From NCBI GenBank assembly GCA_937974245.1, contig CALJKV010000114.1, positions 1-64,000 of the forward strand: DNA of 64,000 bases, read 5' to 3'. The position numbers and the translations under genes are program-made. The DNA is from an uncultured Chloroflexota bacterium. GTDB taxonomy: Bacteria; Chloroflexota; Anaerolineae; Aggregatilineales; Phototrophicaceae. Shown piece after piece: positions 26,072 through 35,291 of this stretch. The notes under the pieces are model-generated. The model did not search any database. It saw only the letters and a list, made by a program, of their open reading frames with translations, and had not been told where the DNA came from. The first letter of the stretch is position 1. Every line of letters begins with the position of its first letter.

Positions 26072-27067
26072 CTACCGCTGTTTCCAGGCCTGGAGCAACG
26101 TAGCTTCACGGTCTTGCAGCATCCCGGCATTCAGCTTGAGCGCCGTGGCATCGCCGGTGCGGTAGGTGTTCCAGGTCAGTGTATCGAGGATGGTTTCGTC
26201 CAGCGGGCGGAAGTGCAGCCCGGCATCCAGTGCCTTTTGCACCTTGACCGCCTGCATTCCGTTATAGGTCTCTGGAATCCATAAAGGCAGCTCGGTAAAT
26301 GGTGTGACATCATGTTCCAGCAAGAAGTCATCCGGGATCCAGGTCAGTGTTGCGTCATTTTCGCTAACCTTGAGGCAGGTATCGAGCAGTGTCCCCATCG
26401 TCAGCGGGTAATCCGGTCCTGTCACGTTGTACACCCCTGCTGTACGCGCTTCGGCCATGCGGATAATCCACTCGGCCTGGTCGCGGGCATCAATGATCTG
26501 GATATTCATTTCCGATCTGGATGGGGCAAGAACCTCTCCGCCCATCGCCACCCGTACCGGCCAGTACGTAAAACGGTCTGTCGGGTCATGCGGGCCGACA
26601 ATCAAGCCGCTGCGGACGTGCAGAACACGCCCCGGCATGGCCTTCTCGGCGGCCTTTTCGCACAGCACTTTCAACCCGCCATAGGTTTGCCCGGTGATCT
26701 CCTCAACGGTTTCATCAGCCAGAGTATGCAGTTCGGCGCTTTCGTCCATGCCGTACACGGTGGTATCAGCATACACCGAAATGCTTGAGATAAAGGTGTA
26801 GTGCTCGACATTATTCGCTAATAGTTCCGCCGATGCCTTCACCAGACGCGGCACATAGCCGCATGTATCCACCGCCGCGTCCCAGCGACGGCCTGCCAGT
26901 GTATCCAGGCCACCATCGCGGTTGCCGGCAAGCTTTTCAACCTGGGGGAATAGATCGGGATTGGTATTACCCCGGTTAAACAGCGTGACTTCATGCCCCT
27001 GTGCCAGCGCTGCTTCTACAATGTGTCGTCCCAAAAATCGCGTACCACCCAGCATCAGAATCTTCAC
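26072..27067 (-). CDS. NAD-dependent epimerase/dehydratase-like protein
   Basis: This 331-residue extended short-chain dehydrogenase has the nucleotide motif MLGGTRFLGRH (residues 5-15), an active-site Ser in FISSISVYA, and YGGLK as the YxxxK pair. The extended GGTRFLG opening is typical of the reductase-like/CSP41-type branch rather than GalE. Substrate unknown; nucleotide sugars or mRNA-binding paralogues are possible. It is monocistronic. Confidence 0.85.
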   Translation of the reverse strand: MKILMLGGTRFLGRHIVEAALAQGHEVTLFNRGNTNPDLFPQVEKLAGNRDGGLDTLAGRRWDAAVDTCGYVPRLVKASAELLANNVEHYTFISSISVYADTTVYGMDESAELHTLADETVEEITGQTYGGLKVLCEKAAEKAMPGRVLHVRSGLIVGPHDPTDRFTYWPVRVAMGGEVLAPSRSEMNIQIIDARDQAEWIIRMAEARTAGVYNVTGPDYPLTMGTLLDTCLKVSENDATLTWIPDDFLLEHDVTPFTELPLWIPETYNGMQAVKVQKALDAGLHFRPLDETILDTLTWNTYRTGDATALKLNAGMLQDREATLLQAWKQR

Positions 27068-27385
27068 GTCGGTTTATCCTCATACTACCATCTCACGTTA
27101 CGCGCTCTTCACACGTGACGAAGGAATTTATGCTCTTTAAAATGCTGTCTCAGAATCATACCACAATTGGAAAGCCTGTGGCGTTTCATAACACCTGGCG
27201 CGAGCGGGTGCCAGGCGCAAACCAAACGGCAATCGAAAGAGATCGGCAGAAACAGCAGTGGCCTGAAAGTCCCGCTCCCCCGCAGTATATCACTGTGGAT
27301 GGGTAGTTAGGGAGCGGCATTCCTGCCTTGCCGGCAAATTACAGAGACGAGCGAAACAAAACAGGATGTCCCTTGCCCGCACCGC
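27068..27385. other. gene-free stretch with repeat R2 copy
   Basis: No gene is seen. A hairpin CCTGGC/GCCAGG (about 27197-27218) lies within it. The segment 27310-27335, GGGAGCGGCATTCCTGCC followed by TTGCCGG, matches repeat family R2 also found at 38491 and 49864. The left part is the leader of the epimerase gene. Confidence 0.45.
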
Positions 27386-27928
27386 TCAGTCCGTCGCCAC
27401 GATGCTGTAGCAGCCCAGGTCGCAAAACTGCCCCCACTTGTAGATGTGCTGGCGCAGGATGCCCTCGAACTGCATATTCGCTTTTTGCATCACCCGCGCC
27501 GAAGCCGGGTTATGAGTGAAATAGCTGGCGGCGATGCGATGCAAGCCCAGTTCCTCAAAGCCGTATTGGATCACACGCCGCACGGCTTCGCTCGTGTAGC
27601 CGGTATTCCAGTACGGTTTTCCGATCCAATAGCCCATTTCGGCGGCATGGTGATCGGTGTCGCGGTGCAGTCCAACTGTCCCCAGGTAAGTCGAATCTGC
27701 CCGGCGCACAATGCCAAAAACAGCACTCGACCCGTTTTCTATGTGTTCACAGGTGCGTGTCAGCCATTCCGCCGCCGCGCCTGCCGGGTACGGGTGGGGG
27801 ATATTCAGGGTCGTGGCGGCAATATCGCGCTCTTGCAGCAGCGCCTCAATGGCCGGCACATCGTCCATCGCAGGAGTCCGCAGCAGCAGCCGTTCGGTGG
27901 TTAAGATGGGCTGTTCGGCCATGTTCAT
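27386..27928 (-). CDS. GNAT-family N-acetyltransferase (RimJ/RimL type)
   Basis: This 180-residue protein begins MNMAEQPILTTERLLLRTP, the classic RimJ/RimL opening. The acetyl-CoA region is present as EMGYWIGKPYWNTGYTSEAVRRVIQYGFEELGLHRI, followed by NPASARVMQKANMQFEGILR. The ATG at 27928 overlaps the TGA of the upstream phosphatase gene by four bases (ATGA), indicating coupling. The acceptor, protein N-terminus or small molecule, is unknown. Confidence 0.88.
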   Translation of the reverse strand: MNMAEQPILTTERLLLRTPAMDDVPAIEALLQERDIAATTLNIPHPYPAGAAAEWLTRTCEHIENGSSAVFGIVRRADSTYLGTVGLHRDTDHHAAEMGYWIGKPYWNTGYTSEAVRRVIQYGFEELGLHRIAASYFTHNPASARVMQKANMQFEGILRQHIYKWGQFCDLGCYSIVATD

Positions 27929-28383
27929 TCCTGCCAGTTCTGGCCGTGTACCTGCCGCCACATATCCAGGTAAGTGATGGGGGACTCGTAATATTCGCGC
28001 AGCGAGTCCCACAGTTGGTAGTGGGGCATCGCGTCACGGTGATGTGTCAGAATGTCTCGGTAGGCGTCCAGCAGGCCCAGGCCTTCCTCTTCATGGAGCG
28101 TGGCAATCGCAAATACAGTTGAACGGCTGATGCCCGCGCCACAGGCGATCATGACGTTCTTGCCGGAGGCCTTTTGCCGGCGCACAAATTCGACCCCTTG
28201 CTGGAAATACTTATGCTGAACAGGAATGCCATCATCCACCGGCAGGTAGACCATTTCGATTCCTGGATGCTGTACCGGGGCGGCCAGGTGCAGCAGCGCC
28301 GTGATATTCCGTGAATCGAGTAGTTCTTTATCTTGTGTTTCCCGGTACTTCCCGATATACAACCAGTCACGAATCTGTATCAC
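27925..28383 (-). CDS. dual-specificity protein phosphatase-like protein
   Basis: This 152-residue cysteine-phosphatase domain has the signature ACGAGISRS: nucleophile Cys81 and phosphate-binding Arg87 (CX5R). The general acid is Asp50 or Asp51 in LPVDDG. The His normally preceding the Cys (HCX5R) is Ala80 here, which lowers but need not abolish activity. The N-terminus MIQIRDWLYIGKY is typical of the DSP fold. It is the first gene of a pair with the GNAT acetyltransferase. Confidence 0.85.
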   Translation of the reverse strand: MIQIRDWLYIGKYRETQDKELLDSRNITALLHLAAPVQHPGIEMVYLPVDDGIPVQHKYFQQGVEFVRRQKASGKNVMIACGAGISRSTVFAIATLHEEEGLGLLDAYRDILTHHRDAMPHYQLWDSLREYYESPITYLDMWRQVHGQNWQE

Positions 28384-28520
28384 GTTCTTCTACCCCAGCT
28401 GCTTTTTTCTGCTGTTAGATTACAATATTTCTTGTGGGTTGGCAAAAGTGGGCCACGCAGGCCTCACAAACCTGAGTCTGGTCAGTTGGGGCGCAACGCG
28501 GTAGACTACCGGATACTGAG

Positions 28521-29690
28521 TTGACGAAAATCAGCAATAAGTGGGATGTGGCGGTAATGGAGCGAATTTCGGCTGCGGGCAATTTAACGATTGAAATGCT
28601 GCCAGGACTGTGGCGGCTGCTGACGGATAACGGCGAACAAAGCCATACGATTGTCGAGGCGGTTGCCGGTCAGCCGTTAGTCTATACGGAGCTTTTCGCC
28701 AACAAACGCCGCTTGCCGGAGGATGGCAAACTGCCTACCCAGTTCATCCAGCAGGTTGTGTTGGGCTGGTCGAATGATGACGAAGCCTGGCACCTGGGGT
28801 TGGTCTTTGATCCGGAACTCTCGCGGATGCGCGGGAGCCGCTGGTGCGAACTCGCTCGCTGGCCGGACCCGGACACAACGGTGTTTTATACCCTGGCGAA
28901 CCAGGCTGGGCGCAACCTCGCGCTGGCTCTGGCCCGCCCGTTTAACCTGCTCCAACCGGAGATCAAGCCGAAGGCCGCGCCGCCGCAGCCACTCCCTACC
29001 CTGCCCCTCAAACTTGACCAGTGGAAACTCGACCAGGTAGATGATGAAGCCGCCCGCAAAAAGCGCCTTGCGGCTGAACTGGGGCGTGCCAAAGCCATGC
29101 CGCCTGCATTGCGGCTTCACCGTAGTGGAAGCTGGGCGCGAAGTAAGCTCGTGCGAGCAGTCTGGTACGGGTTGCTGGCCGCCGCTTATCTGGGTTTGTC
29201 GGTGTTGTCACTGCAAGGCACACTGGCGCTGCCCACGCCGGACTTTCTGCCGTATATCGGCCTGGGGGCGGGCATCCTCTTTATTCTGTTCGCGCTGTAC
29301 CAGGTTGCCCAGGTGCTGCTCACTGCCAATAACCTGCTGATTGAAGCCGATGAACCGGGGGTTGCGCTGCGTCGCGGCAGACGCGAACGCTGGCGGCTCA
29401 ACCGCAATTCGATTCAGGCCGTGTATATCAGCCAGGTTGTTAACCAGCGGGGACGCAAAATCACCGTGCGGCATAGTGAAATCAATCTGCTCCTGCACGA
29501 CGGCACGTTTCGCCGTCTGCTGGAACAACCACAGCCAAGCTATGAGGATCCCCTGCTGCTGGACAATGAGCCGGAAGAGGGCGTCACCCCGCTGAACCAG
29601 GCCGACGTGCATACACGCTTACAGGCGGCGGCGCTGTATATTGCCACCACACTCAACGCCCCCTGCTACAATGATTTGCGCGTCAAGTGA
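28521..29690 (+). CDS. hypothetical protein with two central membrane helices
   Basis: This 389-residue protein has a soluble N-terminal domain (1-150), a Pro/Lys-rich linker, two adjacent membrane helices (about 213-235 and 243-266) and a C-terminal PH-like segment (ANNLLIEADEPGVALRRG; WRLNRNSIQAVYISQVV). The N-terminal and C-terminal parts would both be cytoplasmic. No family recognised. The start could be TTG 28521 or ATG 28557. Confidence 0.6.
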   Translation: MTKISNKWDVAVMERISAAGNLTIEMLPGLWRLLTDNGEQSHTIVEAVAGQPLVYTELFANKRRLPEDGKLPTQFIQQVVLGWSNDDEAWHLGLVFDPELSRMRGSRWCELARWPDPDTTVFYTLANQAGRNLALALARPFNLLQPEIKPKAAPPQPLPTLPLKLDQWKLDQVDDEAARKKRLAAELGRAKAMPPALRLHRSGSWARSKLVRAVWYGLLAAAYLGLSVLSLQGTLALPTPDFLPYIGLGAGILFILFALYQVAQVLLTANNLLIEADEPGVALRRGRRERWRLNRNSIQAVYISQVVNQRGRKITVRHSEINLLLHDGTFRRLLEQPQPSYEDPLLLDNEPEEGVTPLNQADVHTRLQAAALYIATTLNAPCYNDLRVK

Positions 29691-29735
29691 CCGGTAACCC
29701 TGTGTTTTGACCTATTTTAAGGGCGCGCTGTTGAG

Positions 29736-30656
29736 TTACGGTGCCACCGTAATGGCAACGTTCCCCTTTTTGTGCCCCTGGTCAACATAGCGGTGCGCCT
29801 CGGTAATTTGTTCCAGCGGGTAGCAGCGGTCAATTACCGGCTTCAACTTCCCGGCTTCAAGCAGTTCTTTCAGCGCGATCAGTTCTTGCCTATGTTCGCC
29901 ACCGCCAGAATCCGCATGCACGTTCAGATAGACTCCCCCCGGTTTGAGCACCTTTTTCGCCTGCGCCGTTGGGAATTTGGCTACTGCGTCGAACACGACA
30001 TCATAGGTTTCGCCACGCTGGGTAAAATCCTCTCGCGTATAGTCCACGACGGTATCCGCGCCCAGCGAGGTCACCAGTTCCAGGTTGGCAGTACTGCATA
30101 CCCCGGTTACAAGGGCGCCGTAGTGGTGTTTGGCGATCTGTACCGCGTTCGTGCCGACTGCGCCGGATGCGCCATAGATCAGCACTTTCTGCCCCGGCTG
30201 GATGCGAGCTTTATCGAGGCAGCGCAGCGCGGTCATTCCGCCCCCTACAGCGGCGGCCGCTTCCTCGTAGGTGAGGTTGGCCGGTTTAATCGCCAGCAGC
30301 CCATCTTCCGGCATACACTTATACTCAGCGTGTCCACCGAATCTCACACTGAAAGTCGAGGCGATGACCTGGTCGCCCACTTTGAATCGAGTCACCTGCT
30401 TGCCGACGGCCTCAATTTCCCCGGCCAACTCCATACCCAGAATCGCCCGCCGGGGCTTCCATATCCCCAGGTAAAGTCGGGCAAAAAGCCACTGCCCACG
30501 CGGGACGGTGAAACTGCGCATCCGGCTGTCCCCGACTGTGACTGTCGTCGCCCGCACTTTGACCAGCACCTCATTATCGCCAGGTGTTGGTTTTGCAATC
30601 TCTTCGACGCGAAGTACATCGGGTGATCCGTACTGGGTATAGACAACGGCTTTCAT
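29736..30656 (-). CDS. MDR-family NAD(P)-dependent alcohol dehydrogenase/quinone reductase
   Basis: This 306-residue medium-chain reductase starts at the ATG at 30656 (MKAVVYTQYGSP), seven bases after GGAGG. It has the GroES-like N-terminal domain (DNEVLVKVRATTVT), GEIEAVG, and a Rossmann region KVLIYGASGAVGTNAVQIAKHHYGA. The structural-zinc cysteines are absent, so it belongs to the zinc-free quinone-reductase-like branch. The SRPBCC gene lies 85 bases upstream in the same direction. A close paralogue is at 36608. Confidence 0.88.
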   Translation of the reverse strand: MKAVVYTQYGSPDVLRVEEIAKPTPGDNEVLVKVRATTVTVGDSRMRSFTVPRGQWLFARLYLGIWKPRRAILGMELAGEIEAVGKQVTRFKVGDQVIASTFSVRFGGHAEYKCMPEDGLLAIKPANLTYEEAAAAVGGGMTALRCLDKARIQPGQKVLIYGASGAVGTNAVQIAKHHYGALVTGVCSTANLELVTSLGADTVVDYTREDFTQRGETYDVVFDAVAKFPTAQAKKVLKPGGVYLNVHADSGGGEHRQELIALKELLEAGKLKPVIDRCYPLEQITEAHRYVDQGHKKGNVAITVAP

Positions 30657-30741
30657 GGCACTTCCTCCGAATTCACTTTGACCTATGTCTATACAATACG
30701 TCAACGATTATCGGGGAGTTGCAGGGACAGCGGATACTCCC

Positions 30742-31200
30742 TTAGAGTCTGCTCACGCGCCCATCTTGCAGGCGGGTTTGTCCGGTTTCGAGCAGTTCTT
30801 TCAGCTTTCCCAGGTTATCCGCTACTGCTGACTTAACCTTCCCCGCGCCAAGTCGCTCAAGCAAGGCATTATGTCCGGTCTCCAGCTTCCAGACATCTTT
30901 TATCCGTGTCCCCGTGGTAGTTTTTTCAAACGTGAAGACTCGCTCAAATGCCGGACTTGAACCGGGTGTCGTCTTGATAGCTATTTTTTGGTTTGGCTGG
31001 TGGGCCGTAACCTGGTAACGCTGTTCATCGTCCCGGCGTGTTTGGTGATAGAGGGCGCCTGCAGCCGAAGTCCCTGCGGAAATCTGATGAACGCGCAATA
31101 CATAATAGTTCCATTGCGGGATGTTTTCAAAGTTAGCAACGTACTCGAAAACTTCCGTGACTGGACGGTTGATTTCAATAGTAATCTCAAACTGAATCAT
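30742..31200 (-). CDS. SRPBCC-family protein
   Basis: This 152-residue START/Bet v1-like fold starts MIQFEITIEINRPVTEVFEYVANFENIPQW, the characteristic first strand and helix of the polyketide cyclase/dehydrase-like branch, and ends in a long C-terminal helix (AVADNLGKLKELLETG). Such domains bind hydrophobic ligands. The ATG at 31200 follows GGGGAGG; the longer frame to 31317 is rejected. It heads an operon with the reductase at 29736. Confidence 0.85.
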   Translation of the reverse strand: MIQFEITIEINRPVTEVFEYVANFENIPQWNYYVLRVHQISAGTSAAGALYHQTRRDDEQRYQVTAHQPNQKIAIKTTPGSSPAFERVFTFEKTTTGTRIKDVWKLETGHNALLERLGAGKVKSAVADNLGKLKELLETGQTRLQDGRVSRL

Positions 31201-31370
31201 CTGATCCTCCCCTTGATTACTTTGGTAAACTGCGGAGTGTTCTGGCATGTACGGATGTTGTTTATCGTAGTTCAGAGCTGGCTGGATTGAAGCGTGGCAT
31301 AACACATAGGAGACCACACATGTGGATCAATGCAAAACACCTGTCAACCAGGTGGTAGTCTTTTCTACTC

Positions 31371-32291
31371 CTACTCCCCCGCTTCCGTCACCAGCTCGCC
31401 GGTCTCCACGACCTCGAAGGCGTCACCGGGGACGGACTTGAGTTGATTCAGGTCGTCGTCATCCCACCGCGGGTCACTCGCCCCACTGATAAACCAGCTT
31501 GTGCCGTTGTCCGCCACAATCATACCATACACCTTGAGCGCCTCTAAAATCACCCGCGCCTGCCCGGTATAGCCGGAAATATCGTAGTCCGCCTTGAGCC
31601 GCAGCCGTAAGCCCATCGGCGGCAGGTCGGGATCGTCGCTGCTGGACGCCCAGTGCGTGGCCGGGAGGATGTAGGCCATCTGTGACTCCTCCACCGTGAA
31701 GCGCAGGGCGTGGTGGATCGCCCCGGCTTCCACCTCATCGTAACGGGCCAGGCCGGGGAAAATGGGCAGCCCGGCGGCGTCGGCGGATGTCCAGCCGGCA
31801 GGCCGCAGGTCATTCGAGGTCAGGTCGAACACCGCCCCCGACTCAGCGTCCCAGCCTTCGCCATTGTATTCCGCCGCGTAGAGTTCGTAGAGCATACAGT
31901 TCTCGCCGTCCACCACCAGCACATGCTGGTCGCCGCCGTTTTCGATGGGCGCATCCTCCGGCACGGGGTAGGGGCCGGGGTCGCTCTCGTCGCCATAGGC
32001 CGTGAAGGTGATCGGGACGAGTGGCTGGCTCGCATCCACGACGACATAGGGAATGCCGTACTCGCCGTCTCCGCCGAAATCAGCGTGCAGGTATTCATCC
32101 CCATACTGGCTGATGGCCGCGATATAGGCGTCGGAGTTAGGATGTACCGGGTAATCGGAAATATCGGTGTTCCAGGGGTTATCCGCCGGGAAGACCGCGC
32201 AGTCCCCAACGGCAGGGACTTCAGGGGCATCCTGGGCGAAGGCGGCGGCAGCGAACAGCGAACAGACGAAGATCAGCAGGATACGGCGCAT
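31371..32291 (-). CDS. secreted protein of unknown function
   Basis: This 306-residue protein has a clear signal peptide (MRRILLIFVCSLFAAAAFA, cleavage before QDA). The mature part is very acidic, with conserved-looking blocks: FPADNPWNTDIS, HPNSDAYIAAI, LHADFGGDGEYGIPY, HHALRFTVEESQMAYILPATHWA and YGMIVADNGTSWFISG. I recall similar exported proteins in actinobacteria and Chloroflexi but no function. His/Asp-rich motifs could hold a catalytic or metal site. It is monocistronic. Confidence 0.7.
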   Translation of the reverse strand: MRRILLIFVCSLFAAAAFAQDAPEVPAVGDCAVFPADNPWNTDISDYPVHPNSDAYIAAISQYGDEYLHADFGGDGEYGIPYVVVDASQPLVPITFTAYGDESDPGPYPVPEDAPIENGGDQHVLVVDGENCMLYELYAAEYNGEGWDAESGAVFDLTSNDLRPAGWTSADAAGLPIFPGLARYDEVEAGAIHHALRFTVEESQMAYILPATHWASSSDDPDLPPMGLRLRLKADYDISGYTGQARVILEALKVYGMIVADNGTSWFISGASDPRWDDDDLNQLKSVPGDAFEVVETGELVTEAGE

Positions 32292-32379
32292 GGGAAGCTC
32301 TCCATTAGGTCACACGCCTATCATAGCGCAAAACACACCCTGTCTGGTATGGCAGAGGACATTCTTAATCCACGAATAC

Positions 32380-32568
32380 CTACGGTGCGACAGCCCAGGT
32401 TGTGATTCCAAACTCAGTCCGTTGGTATAAACGGTCTCCCGCGGGGCTGAAGGCGATTTCCCTAGAATTCCGACTGTCAACTACAAATAAGGGCATGGTT
32501 TCGCCTGCCAGCAGTGTGGAAACATTCCAGAAGTCCAGTCTGTCATCCGAATACGCCGCCAGTAGCAA
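32380..32568 (-). pseudogene. C-terminal remnant of a WD40-repeat protein
   Basis: The last 63 residues of a minus-strand frame read as one WD40 blade end plus a partial repeat (LLAAYSDDRLDFWNVSTLL; REIAFSPAGDRLYQRTEFGITTWAV). The frame runs on into the 3' end of the next gene without family sequence, and no upstream blades exist. The bulk of a beta-propeller gene has been lost, probably when the segment with the 32592-32942 gene was joined. Confidence 0.55.
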
Positions 32569-32591
32569 TACACCACCAATTAATGATGACG

Positions 32592-32942
32592 CTACCGCCC
32601 GCCAAGCAGCCACACGACGACCAGCACCAGCAGATTAACCACGAACAGCCCTCCGCAGATCGGGGGAATCATCCGCGCCGCCCAGGGTGGCAGGAAAATA
32701 TCGGCGATGAAGTCGTTGCCAGTGGCATCGCCGTATTGCCGTGCCAGCGCCGTCAACGGGCAGCGAAAACGGTTGAGGGCGAACACCGCCGTCTCCAGCA
32801 CCACCGAGCCGATCGCCAGCGCCAGCCAGATGTCATAGCGGCGGGTCAGCCCGGCATACAGGATGTACAGGATACAGGCGGACATAAACAGGAAGATCAG
32901 GGTGTGAAACCCTTTGATGAGAAATAACGCGGGTGATTTCAT
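32592..32942 (-). CDS. small membrane protein, unknown function
   Basis: This 116-residue protein starts at the ATG at 32942 (MKSPALFLIKGFHTLIFLFM). It has about three helices (11-31, 41-57, 95-114). The loop FRCPLTALARQYGDATG recalls the RCPLT element of DUF2784-like membrane proteins, but the match is partial. Function unknown. Confidence 0.6.
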   Translation of the reverse strand: MKSPALFLIKGFHTLIFLFMSACILYILYAGLTRRYDIWLALAIGSVVLETAVFALNRFRCPLTALARQYGDATGNDFIADIFLPPWAARMIPPICGGLFVVNLLVLVVVWLLGGR

Positions 32943-33046
32943 GGCGGCTCTCCTGGCGCACACAATCCGGCGGTGAAGTTGACTTACTTCGACGTGCTGC
33001 CCAAACAGGTGGTTGGCCTGGCACCCATCGCACGATTAAAACCGGG

Positions 33047-34144
33047 TCATCGCTGTGACCTGGCAATCTGCGTGCGTGTCAGTGCCGCTCGTGCCATTAC
33101 CGGGGTGGCTGAATCGGGATACGGCGCAACACTACTGACGTTGACCTCACACAAGACATAGGTGTCACCCTGGGCATTTTTTGGCCCTAACAAAAAATCA
33201 GCATCCCATAGAACGGGAAGACTCTCGGTTGCAATGTCCAACAGCTTCTGTAATTCCGGCACCCACTCCTGCTCAAGCTTCTCCTTGAGTGCTTGAAATT
33301 CAGGCAGATCAGGGGGATGATACAATCGTGGCCCCGGTTGCGGGGCATCCTCCGGTGCTGCGCCGTCCGGTGTCGGATACAGCGCATTGATCGCCTGATG
33401 ACCAAAGCCGGCCACTTTGTCATGGACTAAATAACACCGAATCATCCCTTCCGGCAATCGGGTTTGATACACCTGGTCAATCATCTTGCCCGCGCCTTCA
33501 AAGTAGGTTTCGCACGAAGACAAAAATTCATTGAGCGTAATGATCTGGTCAATACTGCCGCGCTCGGCATGACGAACTCGCACAAGCGTCCTGGGTGAAA
33601 GCGGTTCACCCTCGGATTGCGATGTTTCGACTGCTTCAATCTTCCACACCCCAGACCCACTCTGTCCCCGCTGCTGCTTCAGAACCCGTGCTTCACCGGT
33701 TGCCAGCCGCAGCGGAAGTTCTTGTCGCAGTTCCTCATGCGAATGGTACAGATGCGTATCACAACCCCATCCCATGTGGCGTGTCTGATACAATATTTCC
33801 TTTGTGCCCATCTTTGTAATGATGTCAGGGTGAGCGCTGACGAAAATACCAGCGTCAGCCACTTGTCTCAGCATCGCATCCAGGGCCGTTCGCTCATGCC
33901 CGTCCTGAATAGGATTAACCCAGACCAACACCCCGTCCACCTGTAAGAGCTGTTGATGAACCTCTTCCCAGAAATCAGGATGATACACAGCAGGTTCAGC
34001 CTTCAAACCCAATTCCGCCAGCGCGTAGAAAAGCGCCGAGAAGCGGTTGTTATCCGCCGACGCTGCTTTCCTGGTCTCATAATCACCGGGATACACAATG
34101 GCGATACGAATATCGTGTTCGTCGTTCCAGCCTTTGGAACGCAT
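33047..34144 (-). CDS. Cj0069-family ATP-grasp-like protein
   Basis: This 365-residue protein has an N-terminal substrate-like domain (IRIAIVYPGDYETRKAASADNNRF) and an ATP-grasp-type core: KTKMGTKE/VLKQQRG nucleotide-binding strands, a glycine loop QSGSGVWK, and a C-terminal metal site segment LWDADFLLGP followed by VLCEVNVSSVAPYPDSA. This ending is characteristic of the family first named for Campylobacter Cj0069. Members probably ligate a carboxylate to an amine, but substrates are unknown. It is monocistronic. Confidence 0.75.
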   Translation of the reverse strand: MRSKGWNDEHDIRIAIVYPGDYETRKAASADNNRFSALFYALAELGLKAEPAVYHPDFWEEVHQQLLQVDGVLVWVNPIQDGHERTALDAMLRQVADAGIFVSAHPDIITKMGTKEILYQTRHMGWGCDTHLYHSHEELRQELPLRLATGEARVLKQQRGQSGSGVWKIEAVETSQSEGEPLSPRTLVRVRHAERGSIDQIITLNEFLSSCETYFEGAGKMIDQVYQTRLPEGMIRCYLVHDKVAGFGHQAINALYPTPDGAAPEDAPQPGPRLYHPPDLPEFQALKEKLEQEWVPELQKLLDIATESLPVLWDADFLLGPKNAQGDTYVLCEVNVSSVAPYPDSATPVMARAALTRTQIARSQR

Positions 34145-34283
34145 GGTTATGCCTTTGTCTATTTATCCGCCACTGATGGGCAGGGGTAGCCGCCGGGACA
34201 TGACAGCTGCATCACGACCCATTTATATTGCGGGGTATGCCGGTGCCGGCCAATGCGCGACAGATGGAAAACGACGCGGCTAA

Positions 34284-34607
34284 CTAATAATCGTCGTCAT
34301 CGTAATCTTCATCGTCTTCGTCGTCGTCGTAATCATCGTCCCCGTATAAATCTATTTCCTCGTCGTCATCGAATTCGGAGATATCGAATCCATCATCTTC
34401 AATGAATTCATCCTCGTCCTCAACTTCCAGGTCTAAGAGGATTTCATCATCAAGTTCCAATTCTTCGTCCTCAAAGTCGTCCTCAAAATCGGGATCGATC
34501 TCTTCTTCGATTTCTTCTTCAATTTCTTCCTCAATGTCCTCTTCCAGAATTTCATCAAATTCATCCTGATCCGCGAGGTTGGTGGGTAGCTGGTATTGGT
34601 TGACCAT
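34284..34607 (-). CDS. extremely acidic low-complexity protein
   Basis: Of 107 residues, 63 are Asp or Glu and there is not one Lys, Arg or His. After a short neutral N-terminus (MVNQYQLPTNLADQ) come EEEI repeats, then D/E tracts and a final Asp/Tyr stretch. A Shine-Dalgarno sequence (AAAGGA) sits just before the ATG and the frame is intact, so it is probably expressed. It may be a DNA-mimic, chaperone or RNAP-delta-like tail protein, but no folded domain is seen. It lies 90 bases downstream of pdxT on the same strand. Confidence 0.7.
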   Translation of the reverse strand: MVNQYQLPTNLADQDEFDEILEEDIEEEIEEEIEEEIDPDFEDDFEDEELELDDEILLDLEVEDEDEFIEDDGFDISEFDDDEEIDLYGDDDYDDDEDDEDYDDDDY

Positions 34608-34697
34608 AGTTCCTTTGCCCCAAAAGTGAAAACACTTCTAGCTGAGTTTTTGCGGGCGATATTTTAGCAATGTTCACTCCCATTATAAACAGGAAAT

Positions 34698-35291
34698 TTA
34701 GTCAGATGTGCGTAAATTTTCCACTTTTTCGATCATTTTCAGAAAGTACTGGTGAAAACGCGGGTCTCCGGTGAGTTCCGGGTGGAAAGCTGTCGCCAGT
34801 AAATGCCCCTGTTGGGCGGCGACAATGCGGCCATCACCTAACTGCGCCAGCACCGTGACTCCCGGCTCCACCGCAATAATGACCGGGGCGCGGATGAACA
34901 GGGCAGGAAACGGCACATCACCCAGCGCCGCCACGGCGAGTTCAACCTCGAAACTATCCACCTGCCGCCCGAAGGCGTTACGGTTCACCTGAATATCCAT
35001 CAGCCCCAGCACCGGCTGGCGGTCTATGCCGATATCCTTCGCCAGGAAGATCAGCCCGGCGCACGTCCCCCAGGTCGGATAGGTGGTGGCGAACTGGCGC
35101 AGTGGCTCCAGCAGCCCGTAATCCACCGCCAGCTTGCCAATAGTCGTGCTTTCACCGCCGGGTATAATCAGCCCATCCAGGTCGCGCAGGTGTTCTGGCA
35201 ACCGGACTTCAACCGCCGTTACGCCCAGGTTCCGCAGGACTTTTTCATGTTCAAGGAATGCGCCTTGCAGCGCCAATACGCCTATCTTCAT
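34698..35291 (-). CDS. pdxT: pyridoxal 5'-phosphate synthase glutaminase subunit
   Basis: This 197-residue class I glutamine amidotransferase supplies ammonia to PdxS for PLP synthesis. The triad is Cys77 (GTCAGLIFLA), His170 and Glu172 (AFHPELTGD); the GGESTT oxyanion motif is at 46-51. The start is the ATG at 35291 (MKIGVLALQGAF). PdxS is not encoded nearby, which is unusual since pdxST are commonly adjacent. Several PLP enzymes are in this window. Confidence 0.95.
   Translation of the reverse strand: MKIGVLALQGAFLEHEKVLRNLGVTAVEVRLPEHLRDLDGLIIPGGESTTIGKLAVDYGLLEPLRQFATTYPTWGTCAGLIFLAKDIGIDRQPVLGLMDIQVNRNAFGRQVDSFEVELAVAALGDVPFPALFIRAPVIIAVEPGVTVLAQLGDGRIVAAQQGHLLATAFHPELTGDPRFHQYFLKMIEKVENLRTSD

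Noticed and set aside
29772..30626. 284-codon plus-strand ORF over the reductase gene
   Set aside because: Complement of a well-supported MDR gene; sequence lacks any domain logic.
34284..34607. The acidic protein as RNA polymerase delta subunit
   Set aside because: Delta proteins carry an N-terminal winged-helix domain; only an acidic tract is visible here.
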